The position numbers and the translations under genes were made by a program. DNA of 64,000 nt, from the NCBI GenBank assembly GCA_951813855.1, contig OX638380.1, positions 62,001-126,000 of the forward strand, in the 5' to 3' direction. This DNA is from an uncultured Verrucomicrobiae bacterium (GTDB taxonomy: Bacteria > Verrucomicrobiota > Verrucomicrobiia > Limisphaerales > AAA164-E04). Numbering within the stretch: position 1 is the stretch's first letter; each line of letters opens with the position of its first letter. The notes under the pieces are model-generated. The model made no database searches. It was not told the origin of the DNA and saw only the letters and a list, made by a program, of their open reading frames with translations. Shown here piece after piece: positions 1 through 8,830 of this stretch.

Positions 1-89
1 GGGGCCTCCGGGAATCGAAAAATTTCGAGCGATCGATCTCCTCCATGTACTTTCGGCAGATTGGGATCATCGCCCAACCATGGAAGAAA
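1..89 (-). repeat. Dispersed repeat, copy 1 (partial)
   Basis: Read on the minus strand, about 87 bases of this segment match 38908-38994 on the plus strand with roughly seven differences. In both places the repeat directly follows a sequence ending in CAGTTAC, the outer end of an IS66-like element. The window edge cuts this copy. It is probably part of another mobile element. Confidence 0.6.
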
Positions 90-2171
90 GTAACTGGTCA
101 GGTATCGAAAAAGGTTGAATTATCTGAACGCAACGACCTGATTCTATTTCAATCCAAACTTCGCCAGCAACTGATCAGGAGATGACATGACCGTTTCGAC
201 GAGATCCAAACTCTGCTTTTTCGCCGTGTTCACGATACGGCGCAACACGGCATAATCCTTGACCCCTTGATACGTGCGAAAACACCCAGAGATTTTCTGA
301 CGAACTTTCATCATGCGCCAATCGTTTTCCGCTTGATTGTTCGTGAAGGGCACCTCCGGATCCGTCAGGAATCGCGAGGTGTCTTCCTGGTACTCTTGCA
401 GCCTCACCGCTAGATTGTGCCCTTTCCGTTTCTTCTGCTTGCCTCGGCTTTTCTGTTGCAGCGGTGGCAGGGATTCATAGTGCTGAATCGCTTGATCCAG
501 TATTCGATCGTATTCATTCAACATTCCACGCAGTTCCGGGAAATTGGCTGGATCTCCCCCTTTTTTCTTCTTTTTCCACCGATTCATCCGGCGCAGAAGT
601 TGTTGCATCTGTCCCGCCCATTTTTCCTTCGGATTGAGGTCCGACACCAGTTGAAGTTCTCTCAGGTGATGAGCGTTGCACAGGGCATGCTTCACTCCCT
701 CGACCTTGTAATACGGTTTCCAGTGGTCGTGCACCAGGCAACCCCAAAGTTTCGGGAACATTTCTCCGCGTTTTTCGGATATTCGATAAACCGTCAGGCA
801 CCAGGTGGCGGCCACGTGAAGCCAATGGAGCCTGCCGTTCACCCGAAAACCAGTCTCGTCCAGATTCTTGACCTTGCTGTCCTGGCAGACCTTTTGCTCG
901 AGTTTCTCGACTACGGGTTCCAGGCGTTGAGCCATCGTGCGGCACATCGCCGTTCCCGTGCCCTCGGATATCCTGATCTTGAGGAAGAGCTCCAGGATTC
1001 TCACGATCTTGTTGACGGGCAGCTGAATCTCCGTATGCAAGATGCAGACCATCGCCATGAACTCTGGCCCATACGGTACCGGAGCTCTCACCGATTCCGG
1101 ATATGGGGCCCGAGTTATTTTCCTGGTAACAAGGACAATGCCCTTCAAACGTCCGGTGCTCGATCACATGCACTTTGCCGTCCTTCAAATCAATGATCTG
1201 ACGGCTGCTGTGATTCCTCGTCGAGTCATCGCCAACCAGCTTCGAGCCACAGTGGCGGCAGGTATCCGGGAAGTGGTCGACGATTTGATCCGGATCAGTT
1301 CTTGGTTGGCAGGTATGTCCCTGATGGCCGGCCTGTCCGCCGGGTTTCTTCCCAGACTTTCCTCTGAGGCTCCGGTTGCGATCGACGGCAGGCTTTTTAG
1401 CCAATCCGTCCGATGAGGGGGGCTTGCTGCTGTTGCTGCTGTTCTGTTTCAGGCGGCGGTTGACTTCATCCAGTGCTTGCCGAAGCAAGGCGATCTCTTC
1501 AGCCGTCTGATCGGTGGCGTCGTCAATTTGCGGCTCGGAACATCCCGGTGATTCGTTCGGTTTCTTCGAAGACGGCTCCTGACTGACTTCCTGATCTCCG
1601 CGTTCGTTCTGACTCAACTTGTGGCGCAACTCAGCCAACTGCCCATCTCGTTCAGCCAACTGCTCATCTCGTTCGGCTAACTGCCCACGTAACTTGGTCA
1701 ACTCATCGCGCAGGTCATTGAACCGAGAGACGTACCATTGTTTGTCGGACTCGAACCAATGAGAACGGCACGGTTGAGTGTTCCCAACAGAGGCATCAGA
1801 TTTGCCTTCGAGGCTTCCCTCCACGCCTTTATCATACCTCCGACATACGAGAAAATGAAACTTTCTTCCGAAATCGGATTCTCGATCCACTGACGGAGCC
1901 ATCTCTGGATCCTGGGAACGCCCGACGGGGGATTCTCCACCTTCGGATGTTCCTGGCCTTTCGCATCGGAAAAACCTCCCGAAGGACTGGATGGGTGCCA
2001 TTAGGGAGTAGTCCGACCAAGAACCTCCGGTTGGGCGTCCATGTCCACGAGATCGGAAACGGATGTGCGCCATTCGGGGTTTGTCTGATCCTCAACAGTC
2101 GGATCTGATATGCTAGATCAGGCGATTTGGGTGCCTGAGCAGTTACCTTTTTTCGGCACCTGAATAGTTAC
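90..2171 (-). mobile_element. IS66-like insertion sequence, decayed
   Basis: The element has GTAAC-type ends: GTAACTGGTCAGG at 90-102 and, on the other strand, GTAACTATTCAGGTGCC at 2155-2171. A second GTAACTGCTCAGG-like end lies just inside at 2131-2146. It encloses one transposase frame (minus strand) and a leader of about 300 bases that recurs in shortened form at 38701-38901. No tnpB was seen. The 8 bases on either side (82-89 and 2172-2179) do not match, so no target duplication survives. IS66 elements usually begin with GTAA. The outer boundary at the 2.1-kb end could be either of the two motifs. Confidence 0.6.
144..1743 (-). pseudogene. IS66-family transposase (tnpC-like), frameshifted
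   Basis: Two minus-strand frames together make one IS66 transposase. The upstream frame (down to about 1113) has a heptad-like leucine/glutamine coiled coil, the KQNSSNSSKPPSSDG segment, the GKKPGGQAGHQGHT motif and a zinc-binding CRHCG...CPC pair. The downstream frame (about 1113 to 144) carries the catalytic part: LDETGFRVNG, HDHWKPYY, CNAHHLREL and the C-terminal FTNNQAENDWRMMKVRQKISG. The switch lies near 1105-1113, beside a GGGCCCC run. It separates the zinc-binding part from the catalytic domain, so the gene is called inactive. The start codon could not be fixed; 1743 is an approximate N-terminal limit of recognisable sequence. A sequencing error in the homopolymer is the alternative. 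Confidence 0.75.
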
Positions 2172-2347
2172 TAGTTTTCATGGTGAATGGAATTAGACGA
2201 TAGAACCTAATAAAAAATAAAATTAAATACAATCAAATGTTCAAGTTATATATGCGTGATCCCTAACTTTGCCAGGGTTGAACCGGCACTCACGAGCAAA
2301 TGGGTCATTCTTGTCAAAAAAGGCAAATTCCATACGTAGGCAGTTAC
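2172..2347. mobile_element. Mosaic of IS fragments, including an IS66-like terminus
   Basis: This AT-rich strip ends at 2333-2347 with TACGTAGGCAGTTAC, identical to 39298-39312 and like the right end of the IS66 copy at 44871. That end cuts off the IS630-like copy A exactly at 2347/2348. At 2175-2195 there is a 20-base match to the 3' coding end of the ISAzo13 element (compare 4304-4324). The strip is therefore read as leftovers of at least two elements. No gene is visible. Confidence 0.45.
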
Positions 2348-2735
2348 AATCGAATTGGTATTGTTTCGGGTTACCCAAAGTTACCGCTTGGTATAACCAC
2401 TGAGTCATTTCTTCCGTTATTTTTCGAGGACGTTCTGATTTAGGTTGGTCGTTGAGTGCTTCGTAGCCTCCAGTCGAGAACCATACAAGCCATCGAAAAA
2501 CGGTATGTGCCGACATCCCCATAACACTGACAACTTCAACTACGGTAGATCCGCTTTGAACAGCCTCCACTGCTGTTGCTCGTTGTTCATAGGTGTAGTG
2601 TTTACGGGAAGGTTGAGGTGTAGTTTCGATCACATTACTATAGACACTTGTAATAGTAAAATGTTGCAATTAAATGATGTTTTTCTACAAAAAATTATTA
2701 ATTTGTTATGACATTACTTTTGCAAAGATTGATAA
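2348..2735 (-). pseudogene. IS630-like orfA, copy A, 3'-truncated
   Basis: The minus-strand frame starts at ATG 2669. It encodes an N-terminal helix-turn-helix transposase part with YTYEQRATAVEAV, VSVMGMSAHTVFRWL and a second helix region ITEEMTQWLYQAV, as in orfA of two-ORF IS630 elements. Similarity to copy B is continuous and without gaps from 2348 to 2735 (equivalent to 4440-4827). The frame is then broken at 2347 by an IS66-type end and runs on into unrelated sequence to 2241. The 5' limit lies at a TA-containing sequence, consistent with IS630 insertion at TA, inside copy B. The DDE half is absent, so this is a remnant. Confidence 0.7.
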
Positions 2736-2859
2736 CGTTGGATTTTTTTCTTGTTTTGTTTGTATGATTTGTGAATGGGACGCTGAGGACTCAATCCCAT
2801 TGAATGCAGCAATCGGCTGATTGTGGAAATGTGAACCGATACTCCAAATTGTTCCTTTA

Positions 2860-4400
2860 GGGCACTCGCATTAATAACATACTTGTTCAAATGATTAAAT
2901 CTATTGTCAGAATTTCATTTTGACATGTCGATTGACGGATAATCTCTCTGGTGATTTAATAACTGATTTTGATGGTTTATTTAGAGCTGGAAGTTATCAA
3001 CCCATTTAGGTCGATTCTATGGTTTTGGGGAGGCTTGATGACGGAAATCTTTAGTTTTCAATCCTCTGGCAATCAATGCATTGGAATTAATTACTTTTAA
3101 AAGTTGAAAAAATGAAATATGTATGGTATGATTAAGCGTGAGCGATCAGGTTGCCGTTATCAGAAAAAAATATCTGAGCTTGGAACCCATCTTCCAAGAA
3201 TTGACTAAACGTCATTGGCTAGCATCCGAGGCAATAGCCATTGGTAAGGGTGGAATAAAAATAGTTCACGAAGCTACGGGTGCTAGCTGCACTACGATTC
3301 GATCGGGAATTAATGAATTGAAAACGGAAGCAATCCCTAATAAAAATCGCCAAAGGAAAGCTGGAGGGGGACGGAAATCAATAACCGAACACGATAAGAC
3401 TCTTTTGTCAGATCTGGATAAACTTATCGAACCCGAGACTCGAGGTGATCCTGAAAATCCGTTGCGTTGGACCTGCAAAAGTGCTGAACAAATCAAAACC
3501 ACATTAAATGAAATGGGACATCAAATAAGTGAACGCACCGTAAATAATTTGCTCCATGAAATGGGATACAGCCTTCAAGGCAATCAGAAAACCCTAGAAG
3601 GCAAACAGCATCCCGATCGAAACCAGCAATTTCGACATATTGAACGGAAATCCCGGAAATTCTTGAAGAAAAACCAACCAGTGATTTCGGTTGACACGAA
3701 AAAAAAGGAACTGGTGGTACAGCACAAAAATATGGGGAACGAATGGCATCCGAAAGGAAATCCCGAACTAGTCAAAGTGCATGATTTCCCCGATCCAAAT
3801 CTACCGAAAGCAAGTCCATATGGCGTGTATGATCTGAGCACCAATACGGGTTGGGTAAGTGTAGGCACTGACCACGATACTGCGGAATTTGCGGTAGAAA
3901 CTATTCGTCGATGGTGGCTATCAATGGGACGAAAAAATCATCCCAATGCCAAGAAGCTATTAATTATGGCTGATGGAGGTGGTTCAAATGGTAGTCGTAA
4001 TAAATTATGGAAAACCGAGTTGCAAAAACTGGCAGATGAACTTAATATGGAAATATCAGTTTGTCATTTTCCTCCGGGTACGAGCAAGTGGAATAAAATT
4101 GAACATCGAATGTTTTCATGCATTTCGATGAATTGGCGGGGACGCCCATTAACCAATTATGAAACCATAGTTAATTTGATTAGCAATACAACAACTAAAA
4201 ATGGGTTGAAAATAAATTGCATGTTAGATAAATCCAAATATCAGACTGGCATAAAAAATTACTGATGAACAAATGCAAAATTTGCGCTTAACTAAAGAGA
4301 AGTTTCATGGTGAATGGAATTATAAATTAAAGCCCCATGAATGTAAATAATACGTTTGATACGCACACAAAAAAACGACAGTTTAATTATGCGAGAACCC
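2860..4400 (+). mobile_element. ISAzo13-family insertion sequence, copy 1
   Basis: The ends were set by comparison with copy 2 (39727-41267, constant offset 36867) and by the flanks. The left end GGGCACTCGCATTAAT and the right end, read inward, GGGTTCTCGCATAATT form imperfect inverted repeats. The flanking TTA at 2857-2859 and TTA at 4401-4403 are a 3-bp target duplication. Length is 1541 bp. The stretches compared with copy 2, including the complete transposase translation, are identical. The element is AT-rich relative to the chromosome. It contains one transposase gene and a 278-bp leader. Confidence 0.92.
3138..4265 (+). CDS. ISAzo13-family transposase, C-terminally frameshifted
   Basis: This 375-aa DDE transposase belongs to the ISAzo13 group (the Rhodopirellula-type DDE domain). 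It starts at GTG 3138; no in-frame ATG fits. The N-terminal half has an HTH-like region (ATGASCTTIRSGINEL) and ISERTVNNLLHEMGY. The catalytic half shows VISVDTKKKE (first Asp), LLIMADGGGSNGSRN (second Asp) and HFPPGTSKWNKIEHRMFS (Glu). The frame ends at 4263-4265. One base further on, the other frame reads ITDEQMQNLRLTKEKF then HGEWNYKLKPHECK to a TAA at 4360-4362, the conserved family C-terminus. An A6 run at 4251-4256 is the likely site. The same sequence is present in copy 2. Confidence 0.9.
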   Translation: MSDQVAVIRKKYLSLEPIFQELTKRHWLASEAIAIGKGGIKIVHEATGASCTTIRSGINELKTEAIPNKNRQRKAGGGRKSITEHDKTLLSDLDKLIEPETRGDPENPLRWTCKSAEQIKTTLNEMGHQISERTVNNLLHEMGYSLQGNQKTLEGKQHPDRNQQFRHIERKSRKFLKKNQPVISVDTKKKELVVQHKNMGNEWHPKGNPELVKVHDFPDPNLPKASPYGVYDLSTNTGWVSVGTDHDTAEFAVETIRRWWLSMGRKNHPNAKKLLIMADGGGSNGSRNKLWKTELQKLADELNMEISVCHFPPGTSKWNKIEHRMFSCISMNWRGRPLTNYETIVNLISNTTTKNGLKINCMLDKSKYQTGIKNY

Positions 4401-4827
4401 TTAGAAGACATTGCATGGTTCTGAGATTCCACAAACAAAAATCGAATTGGGATTGTTTCGGGTTACCCATAGTTACCGCTTGGTATAACCACTGAGCCAT
4501 TTCTTCCGTTATTTTTGAAGGACGTCCTGATTTAGGTTGGTCGTTGAGTGCTTCGTAGCCTCCAGTCGAGAACCATACAAGCCATCGAAAAACGGTACGT
4601 GCCGACATCCCCATAACACTGACAACTTCAACTACGGTAGATCCGCTTTGAACAGCCTCCACTGCTGTTGCTCGTTGTTCATAGGTGTAGTGTTTACGGG
4701 AAGGTTGAGGCGTAGTTTCGATCATATTACTATAGACACTTGTAATAGCAAAATGTTGCAATTAAATGATGTTTTTCTACAAAAAATTATTAATTTGTTA
4801 TGACATTACTTTTGCAAAGATTGATAA

Positions 4828-5200
4828 TTCCCTAAAGTTTCTGGCGTTTGGCGATCGCAACATATGCCGCCTTCGTTAGTTTGCGGTGGCGTTTGAGCTC
4901 TGTGATCCTGCCTGGCTCGGTCGCTGAATCTTTAATCGGCAATGGCATCGAATCGCTCGCGAAATCCCTATTTGAAAGCTAAGTTCTGAGTTGCGAAAAG
5001 ATTCGTCAATGAAATCACGGATTGGGGCAAAAAAAATCTCAAAACCGTCAAAACGGGAGAAGTTCGGCCGCAAGCTGTTCTTTCGACAGTTGACGTTCGT
5101 TGTTCCGGTCGTGAAACCAACGGAAAGGAATCCGCCCGGATCCTCTGCGATTCAACTCTCCCCTGCCGATTTGCGCTGTCCCAACGGCAGTGCCGTCCGT
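4828..5200. other. Intergenic, no gene recognised
   Basis: This stretch lies between the 5' end of the IS630 copy B (4827) and the stop of the lipoprotein gene. Short open frames occur on both strands (for example a 65-codon minus frame at 4876-5073), but none has a recognisable motif or a convincing ribosome-binding site. The base composition changes here from AT-rich mobile DNA to GC-rich host DNA, so this is the edge of the IS nest. Confidence 0.5.
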
Positions 5201-5824
5201 TCAAGGTTCGATCGCAATCAATTCGTCTTCGGCTCGCCGCAACAAGTCGGTCAATGCCCGATTCCAGCCTCGCACGATATCTTCCGGACGGGCCGAGTCG
5301 ATCGGCTCCCGGTTTTCGGCTTGGAGCGTCAACAAGATTTCCCGTCGAACGGTCGTATTGTCGATCAGCCGCAATTGCCAGGATATGACTACGCTTGGTC
5401 GCTCAAGGTCGCTTAAATCAGCGTAAAACCGGTCGACCGCTCCCTCCAAAACCCACTGATTATCGGTGAGGCTGCCCGGGGGAACGACGCTCACGAACCG
5501 TCCCGAATCGGCGAGCCATCGCCGGAGCAAAGCGGAAATTCTGCGATCGGGGTAATTAAATAACTGGGCATAGTAGTCGGACCTGAATTCGACGTCGTTG
5601 ATCCGATAGACGAACGGACGGGAGCGAAACGAATCGTTCACCTTCAGCCGCGAAACCTGTAACACTCGATCGATGGTTTCCACCGGTTCGCCGGTTCGTT
5701 TCGCCGTCAGATTATAATACTGCTTGGCGGGATATTCCTTGACCAAGTTGGCGCAGCCTCCCAGTAACCAGACGCAAACCAGTCCCAACACCCAACATGC
5801 CGATAGTTCCCAATGACGATGCAT
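5201..5824 (-). CDS. ABC-type transport auxiliary lipoprotein (PqiC/Mla-associated type)
   Basis: This 207-aa lipoprotein starts with a hydrophobic signal ending in the lipobox LLGGC (Cys at about residue 24). The rest matches the ABC_trans_aux/PqiC-like fold: an early KQYYNLTA strand, VLQVSRLKVNDSFRSRPFVYR and a long region ending in NRALTDLLRRAEDELI. Such lipoproteins sit in the periplasm or on the inner leaflet of the outer membrane and work with MCE-type lipid transporters. It is the last gene of the four-gene minus-strand operon and starts 8 bp after the MCE gene ends. The family is clear from context and lipobox. The lipid carried is unknown. Confidence 0.8.
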   Translation of the reverse strand: MHRHWELSACWVLGLVCVWLLGGCANLVKEYPAKQYYNLTAKRTGEPVETIDRVLQVSRLKVNDSFRSRPFVYRINDVEFRSDYYAQLFNYPDRRISALLRRWLADSGRFVSVVPPGSLTDNQWVLEGAVDRFYADLSDLERPSVVISWQLRLIDNTTVRREILLTLQAENREPIDSARPEDIVRGWNRALTDLLRRAEDELIAIEP

Positions 5825-5832
5825 AGTTGTTC

Positions 5833-6813
5833 TTATCGCCGGTCGTTTCTGGGTGGCGGTTCCCCGAAGAGGATCCGAGCCGGATACTCCTTGGCGTCTT
5901 CGGTCAGTTCCGTGAGGTTATCGGTGAGCCTTCCGAGATTGTCCAGATTATCGGAAAGGTCGTGTTGCACGATCACCACCCATTGCTCCAAGCGATGCAA
6001 GGTCAACTCCAGGCGGCCCAGCAAATTCCTGAGTTTCGGCGAATCGATCAAACGATCGACCTTGTCTAGGATCGCCAGGGTGTTTTCGGACAATTCGGAC
6101 ACCTTGATGCCCCTGATCGATTCCTGAATCATTCGGTTCGACTCCCGCACTTCGGCCACCAGCAGGGCGGCGTTATCGATCAGTTCGTTGATTTTCAGCT
6201 CCGCCAATTTATCCCGCGACTCGCTGATCAACTCGTCCAAGTTGCCGACTAACGCCTTGAAATCGATGTTGCGCATGTTTACCAACACTTCCTCGGCCGC
6301 GCTGATGATGCGGGTAAAGGCCGCTTGGGCGGAGGGAATATAGTAATAGTGAGGATCCCAAGGGATTTGAAGCGGCGGATTGGTTTCGGGATTAAGATAA
6401 TCCATCTCCAAGTAGGAGCTGCCTGTAAGTCCCATGCTGGCCAGTCGCGCTCGCAGCCCTCGTTTCACTTCGTTTTCCAATACTTCTTCCACCGAAGATG
6501 ACGCCGAACGAAAGATACCCGGCTTGAGATTGACCCGGATCAACACGTACCGTTTCTTGTTCTCGAACTTCTTGTACTGCTCGTAGTACCGGCTCGTGAA
6601 ATCGATTACGTCCACTTCCCCGATTTGCACGCCGCGAAATTTCACCGCCGAACCCTTTTCGAGTCCCTGAACCGACTGATCGACGTAGGTCTCGAACGTC
6701 TCCCGTTCTTCCAGGTAGCGGCCGCTGCCCAGCAAGATCAGAGCGCAAACGATCAGCGCTACGCCGGTGATTACAAACCAACCCAATGCCAAGTATTTCG
6801 TTTGAAATCCCAT
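5833..6813 (-). CDS. MCE-domain (MlaD-like) lipid-binding protein
   Basis: This 326-aa protein has one N-terminal membrane anchor (residues about 9-29, GWFVITGVALIVCALILLG). An MCE domain follows: the VQGLEKGSAVKFRGVQIGEV core is diagnostic, and LASMGLTGSSYLEMDYL closes it. The C-terminal third is helical and coiled-coil-like (repeated LDELISESRDKLAEL segments). MCE proteins form periplasmic rings that bind and shuttle phospholipids between the membranes, driven by the MlaE/MlaF ABC transporter encoded directly upstream. The gap to the ATPase gene is 44 bp. Start ATG 6813 places the anchor at the extreme N-terminus, as expected. Confidence 0.88.
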   Translation of the reverse strand: MGFQTKYLALGWFVITGVALIVCALILLGSGRYLEERETFETYVDQSVQGLEKGSAVKFRGVQIGEVDVIDFTSRYYEQYKKFENKKRYVLIRVNLKPGIFRSASSSVEEVLENEVKRGLRARLASMGLTGSSYLEMDYLNPETNPPLQIPWDPHYYYIPSAQAAFTRIISAAEEVLVNMRNIDFKALVGNLDELISESRDKLAELKINELIDNAALLVAEVRESNRMIQESIRGIKVSELSENTLAILDKVDRLIDSPKLRNLLGRLELTLHRLEQWVVIVQHDLSDNLDNLGRLTDNLTELTEDAKEYPARILFGEPPPRNDRR

Positions 6814-6857
6814 TCCGTTAATGGCCTCGACGGCCTTTTGAACGTTCCGCGTCCGCC

Positions 6858-7613
6858 TTACCGTTTGCTGCTATGGAAAAAACTTCGTACGACGGGATGG
6901 TCGCTTTCGTCCCGCATGACTCTAGGGTGGCCGGAGGCGATGATCCCCTTCTCTTTTTTGTCCAACATGATCGCCCGGTTAGCAATGGCGAAGATACTGT
7001 TCAATTCGTGGGTGACGACTACGAACGTAATTCCCAAATTACGAGAGAGATTGCGGATCAATGCGTCTAATTCCGCGGACATCTTAGGATCCAGCCCCGC
7101 CGAAGGCTCGTCCAGGAACAAGATCAACGGGTCCAACGCCATGGCCCGGGCGATGGCGGCCCGCTTTTGCATGCCGCCGCTGATTTCCGACGGCAGATAC
7201 TCGCCGAACTGATCCAAGCCGACCAACCGCAGTTTCATACGGGCGATCAAGCGAACGGCACTCGACTCCAGGTCCGTAAATTCCTTCAAGGGCAAACTGA
7301 CGTTTTCCAGCAAGTTCATCGAACCGAACAAGGCTCCACTCTGATACATGACGCCGATCTTGCGAAGGATCGTCTGGCGCTTTTCATCGCCGCTGGAAAC
7401 GATGTCGTCCCCGTCGATGAGCACGCTGCCCTTGCGGGGATTGAACAACCCGATCATGTGTTTCAACAACGAGCTTTTGCCGCAACCCGAGCCGCCCAGG
7501 ATCACGAATACCTTGCCCTTCTCAACCGTAAAATTGACGCGCTCGAGCACGACCGTGTCCCCGTAGACGATTTGCAGGTTCTGTACGTCGATCAACGTTA
7601 CAGGAGCTCTCAT
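6858..7613 (-). CDS. MlaF-like ABC transporter ATPase
   Basis: This 251-aa ATPase of a lipid-transport ABC system has Walker A GGSGCGKSS (about residues 39-47), the signature SGGMQKRAAIARA, Walker B LILFLDEPSAGLD and the switch His in VVVTHEL. The start was chosen at ATG 7613, which overlaps the MlaE stop by ATGA. A longer frame in the same register extends to 8435 but only runs antiparallel through the permease gene and shows no domain. The N-terminus VTLIDVQNLQIVYGD is typical of the family. It acts at the cytoplasmic face of the inner membrane with the permease. Confidence 0.92.
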   Translation of the reverse strand: MRAPVTLIDVQNLQIVYGDTVVLERVNFTVEKGKVFVILGGSGCGKSSLLKHMIGLFNPRKGSVLIDGDDIVSSGDEKRQTILRKIGVMYQSGALFGSMNLLENVSLPLKEFTDLESSAVRLIARMKLRLVGLDQFGEYLPSEISGGMQKRAAIARAMALDPLILFLDEPSAGLDPKMSAELDALIRNLSRNLGITFVVVTHELNSIFAIANRAIMLDKKEKGIIASGHPRVMRDESDHPVVRSFFHSSKR

Positions 7614-8746
7614 AATCCCAGAATATGAAACGTGACCGAAAACACGCCGTCGGAGATCACGATTAGCGTAATGCCGCTGACCACGGCCCGGGTCGTGGAC
7701 AGTCCCACCGCGCTGGCTCCCGACTGGGTTTGCAATCCCCGGAAGCATCCCACCGCCGCCACCAACAGGCCGAATACCGTCGCCTTGAGCAGGCCTCCCA
7801 AATAGTCCGTCAGGGAGATGGCCATCGTAATCTGAGAAAAATAAAGCAGATACGAAAATCCGATGGAAACATAGACGGCGCCCCCGCCGATTAACCCGAA
7901 CACCAGGGAAAACATGGTCAGTATCGGCATGATCAACACTGTGGCGACGACCCGGGTGACGACCAGAAATCGGATCGGCTGCAATCCCATCGTCGTCAAG
8001 GCGTTGATCTCTTCGTTGATCTTCATCGTGCCGATTTCGGCCGCGAAGGCCGCTCCGGTTCGTCCCGCCAACAAGATAGCCGTAATCAAAGGCCCTAATT
8101 CCTTGACCAGCGACATGGCCGTCAATTCGGCGACATATTCCTTCGCACCGAAATTCTCGAGCGGGCGAACGGCTTGAAACGCCACGATCAAACCGATCAG
8201 AAATGAAATCAAGCCGACAATCGGAAGTGCGTTCGCCCCCACGTTCTTGGCCATCAGCAACACCTCGCTCCAGCGGATTCGTCCGGGATTCATCAGGGTC
8301 CAGCCGGTGGATGCGGTCAATTCGCCGACGAACTTGATCATGGAAATCAACTCGTGCCAGAGGCGCGCCGTTTCCTTGCCGAGCGCAACCGGAAAAGCTT
8401 CCGGCTTGCGCCCCGGCGGTTGGGATCTCACCCAAGACAAATCCTCGAAGGGACCCCGCAGTTTCTTGAATTTATCGTCTAAGCCGACCAATTCGAAGGT
8501 GCCCCCCCTCTTTTGCTGTTGCAGTTCCAGTTCGACGAACAGGCAGATTCCAGAGCCGTCGCAATACTTGACCTTTTCAACGTCGACTTTGATCGGCGTG
8601 CCGGCATTAATGCGTTCCAGCTTGCGGAGCGATTCCCGCCAGATGTCGGCCACTGAATCCGCCCGCAAATCCCCGGAAAAACGGAACACGAATCCCGAAT
8701 CGCCGTCCGATTCGATTTCTAAGGTAGCCTCCTGCATGGTCGTCAC
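7610..8746 (-). CDS. STAS-MlaE permease of an MCE lipid transporter
   Basis: This 378-aa protein has two parts. Residues about 7-110 form a STAS-like domain (VKYCDGSGICLFVEL). Residues about 150-378 are the MlaE permease with five to six membrane segments and the family motif AGRTGAAFAAEIGTMKINEE followed by ALTTMGLQPI. In Proteobacteria the STAS domain is often a separate MlaB protein; here it is fused to the permease. This is the first gene of the operon mlaE-mlaF-mlaD-lipoprotein, 84 bp downstream of gyrA on the same strand. The ATPase gene overlaps its stop by 4 bp, so the two are probably translationally coupled. Confidence 0.9.
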   Translation of the reverse strand: MTTMQEATLEIESDGDSGFVFRFSGDLRADSVADIWRESLRKLERINAGTPIKVDVEKVKYCDGSGICLFVELELQQQKRGGTFELVGLDDKFKKLRGPFEDLSWVRSQPPGRKPEAFPVALGKETARLWHELISMIKFVGELTASTGWTLMNPGRIRWSEVLLMAKNVGANALPIVGLISFLIGLIVAFQAVRPLENFGAKEYVAELTAMSLVKELGPLITAILLAGRTGAAFAAEIGTMKINEEINALTTMGLQPIRFLVVTRVVATVLIMPILTMFSLVFGLIGGGAVYVSIGFSYLLYFSQITMAISLTDYLGGLLKATVFGLLVAAVGCFRGLQTQSGASAVGLSTTRAVVSGITLIVISDGVFSVTFHILGL

Positions 8747-8830
8747 TGGACTTTCGTCACCGGCAGTTGAGTCTCGAACCGGCAGCGGAAGGCGTCTCGG
8801 CCAAGCCGCCGGTTCCGACCGGAATTCAAC

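Larger units (their letters stand above)
2736..4827 (-). pseudogene. IS630-like orfA, copy B, split by ISAzo13 and by copy A
   Basis: The reading frame starts at ATG 4761 on the minus strand and reaches CLWNLRTMQCLL, where the ISAzo13 element (2860-4400) interrupts it. With that element and one TTA copy removed, the frame continues without a shift from 2856 downward as KEQFGVSVHISTISRLLHSMG and then SPQRPIHKSYKQ, the expected IS630 orfA sequence. It stops where copy A begins (around 2735). This locus therefore records two successive insertions into one IS630 copy. The HTH region is nearly identical to copy A. The catalytic DDE part is missing. The order of the two insertions cannot be read from sequence alone. 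Confidence 0.75.

Noticed and set aside
7614..8435. In-frame extension of the MlaF ATPase to 525 residues
   Set aside because: It runs across the permease gene. The ATPase fold begins at ATG 7613, which is coupled to the permease stop.
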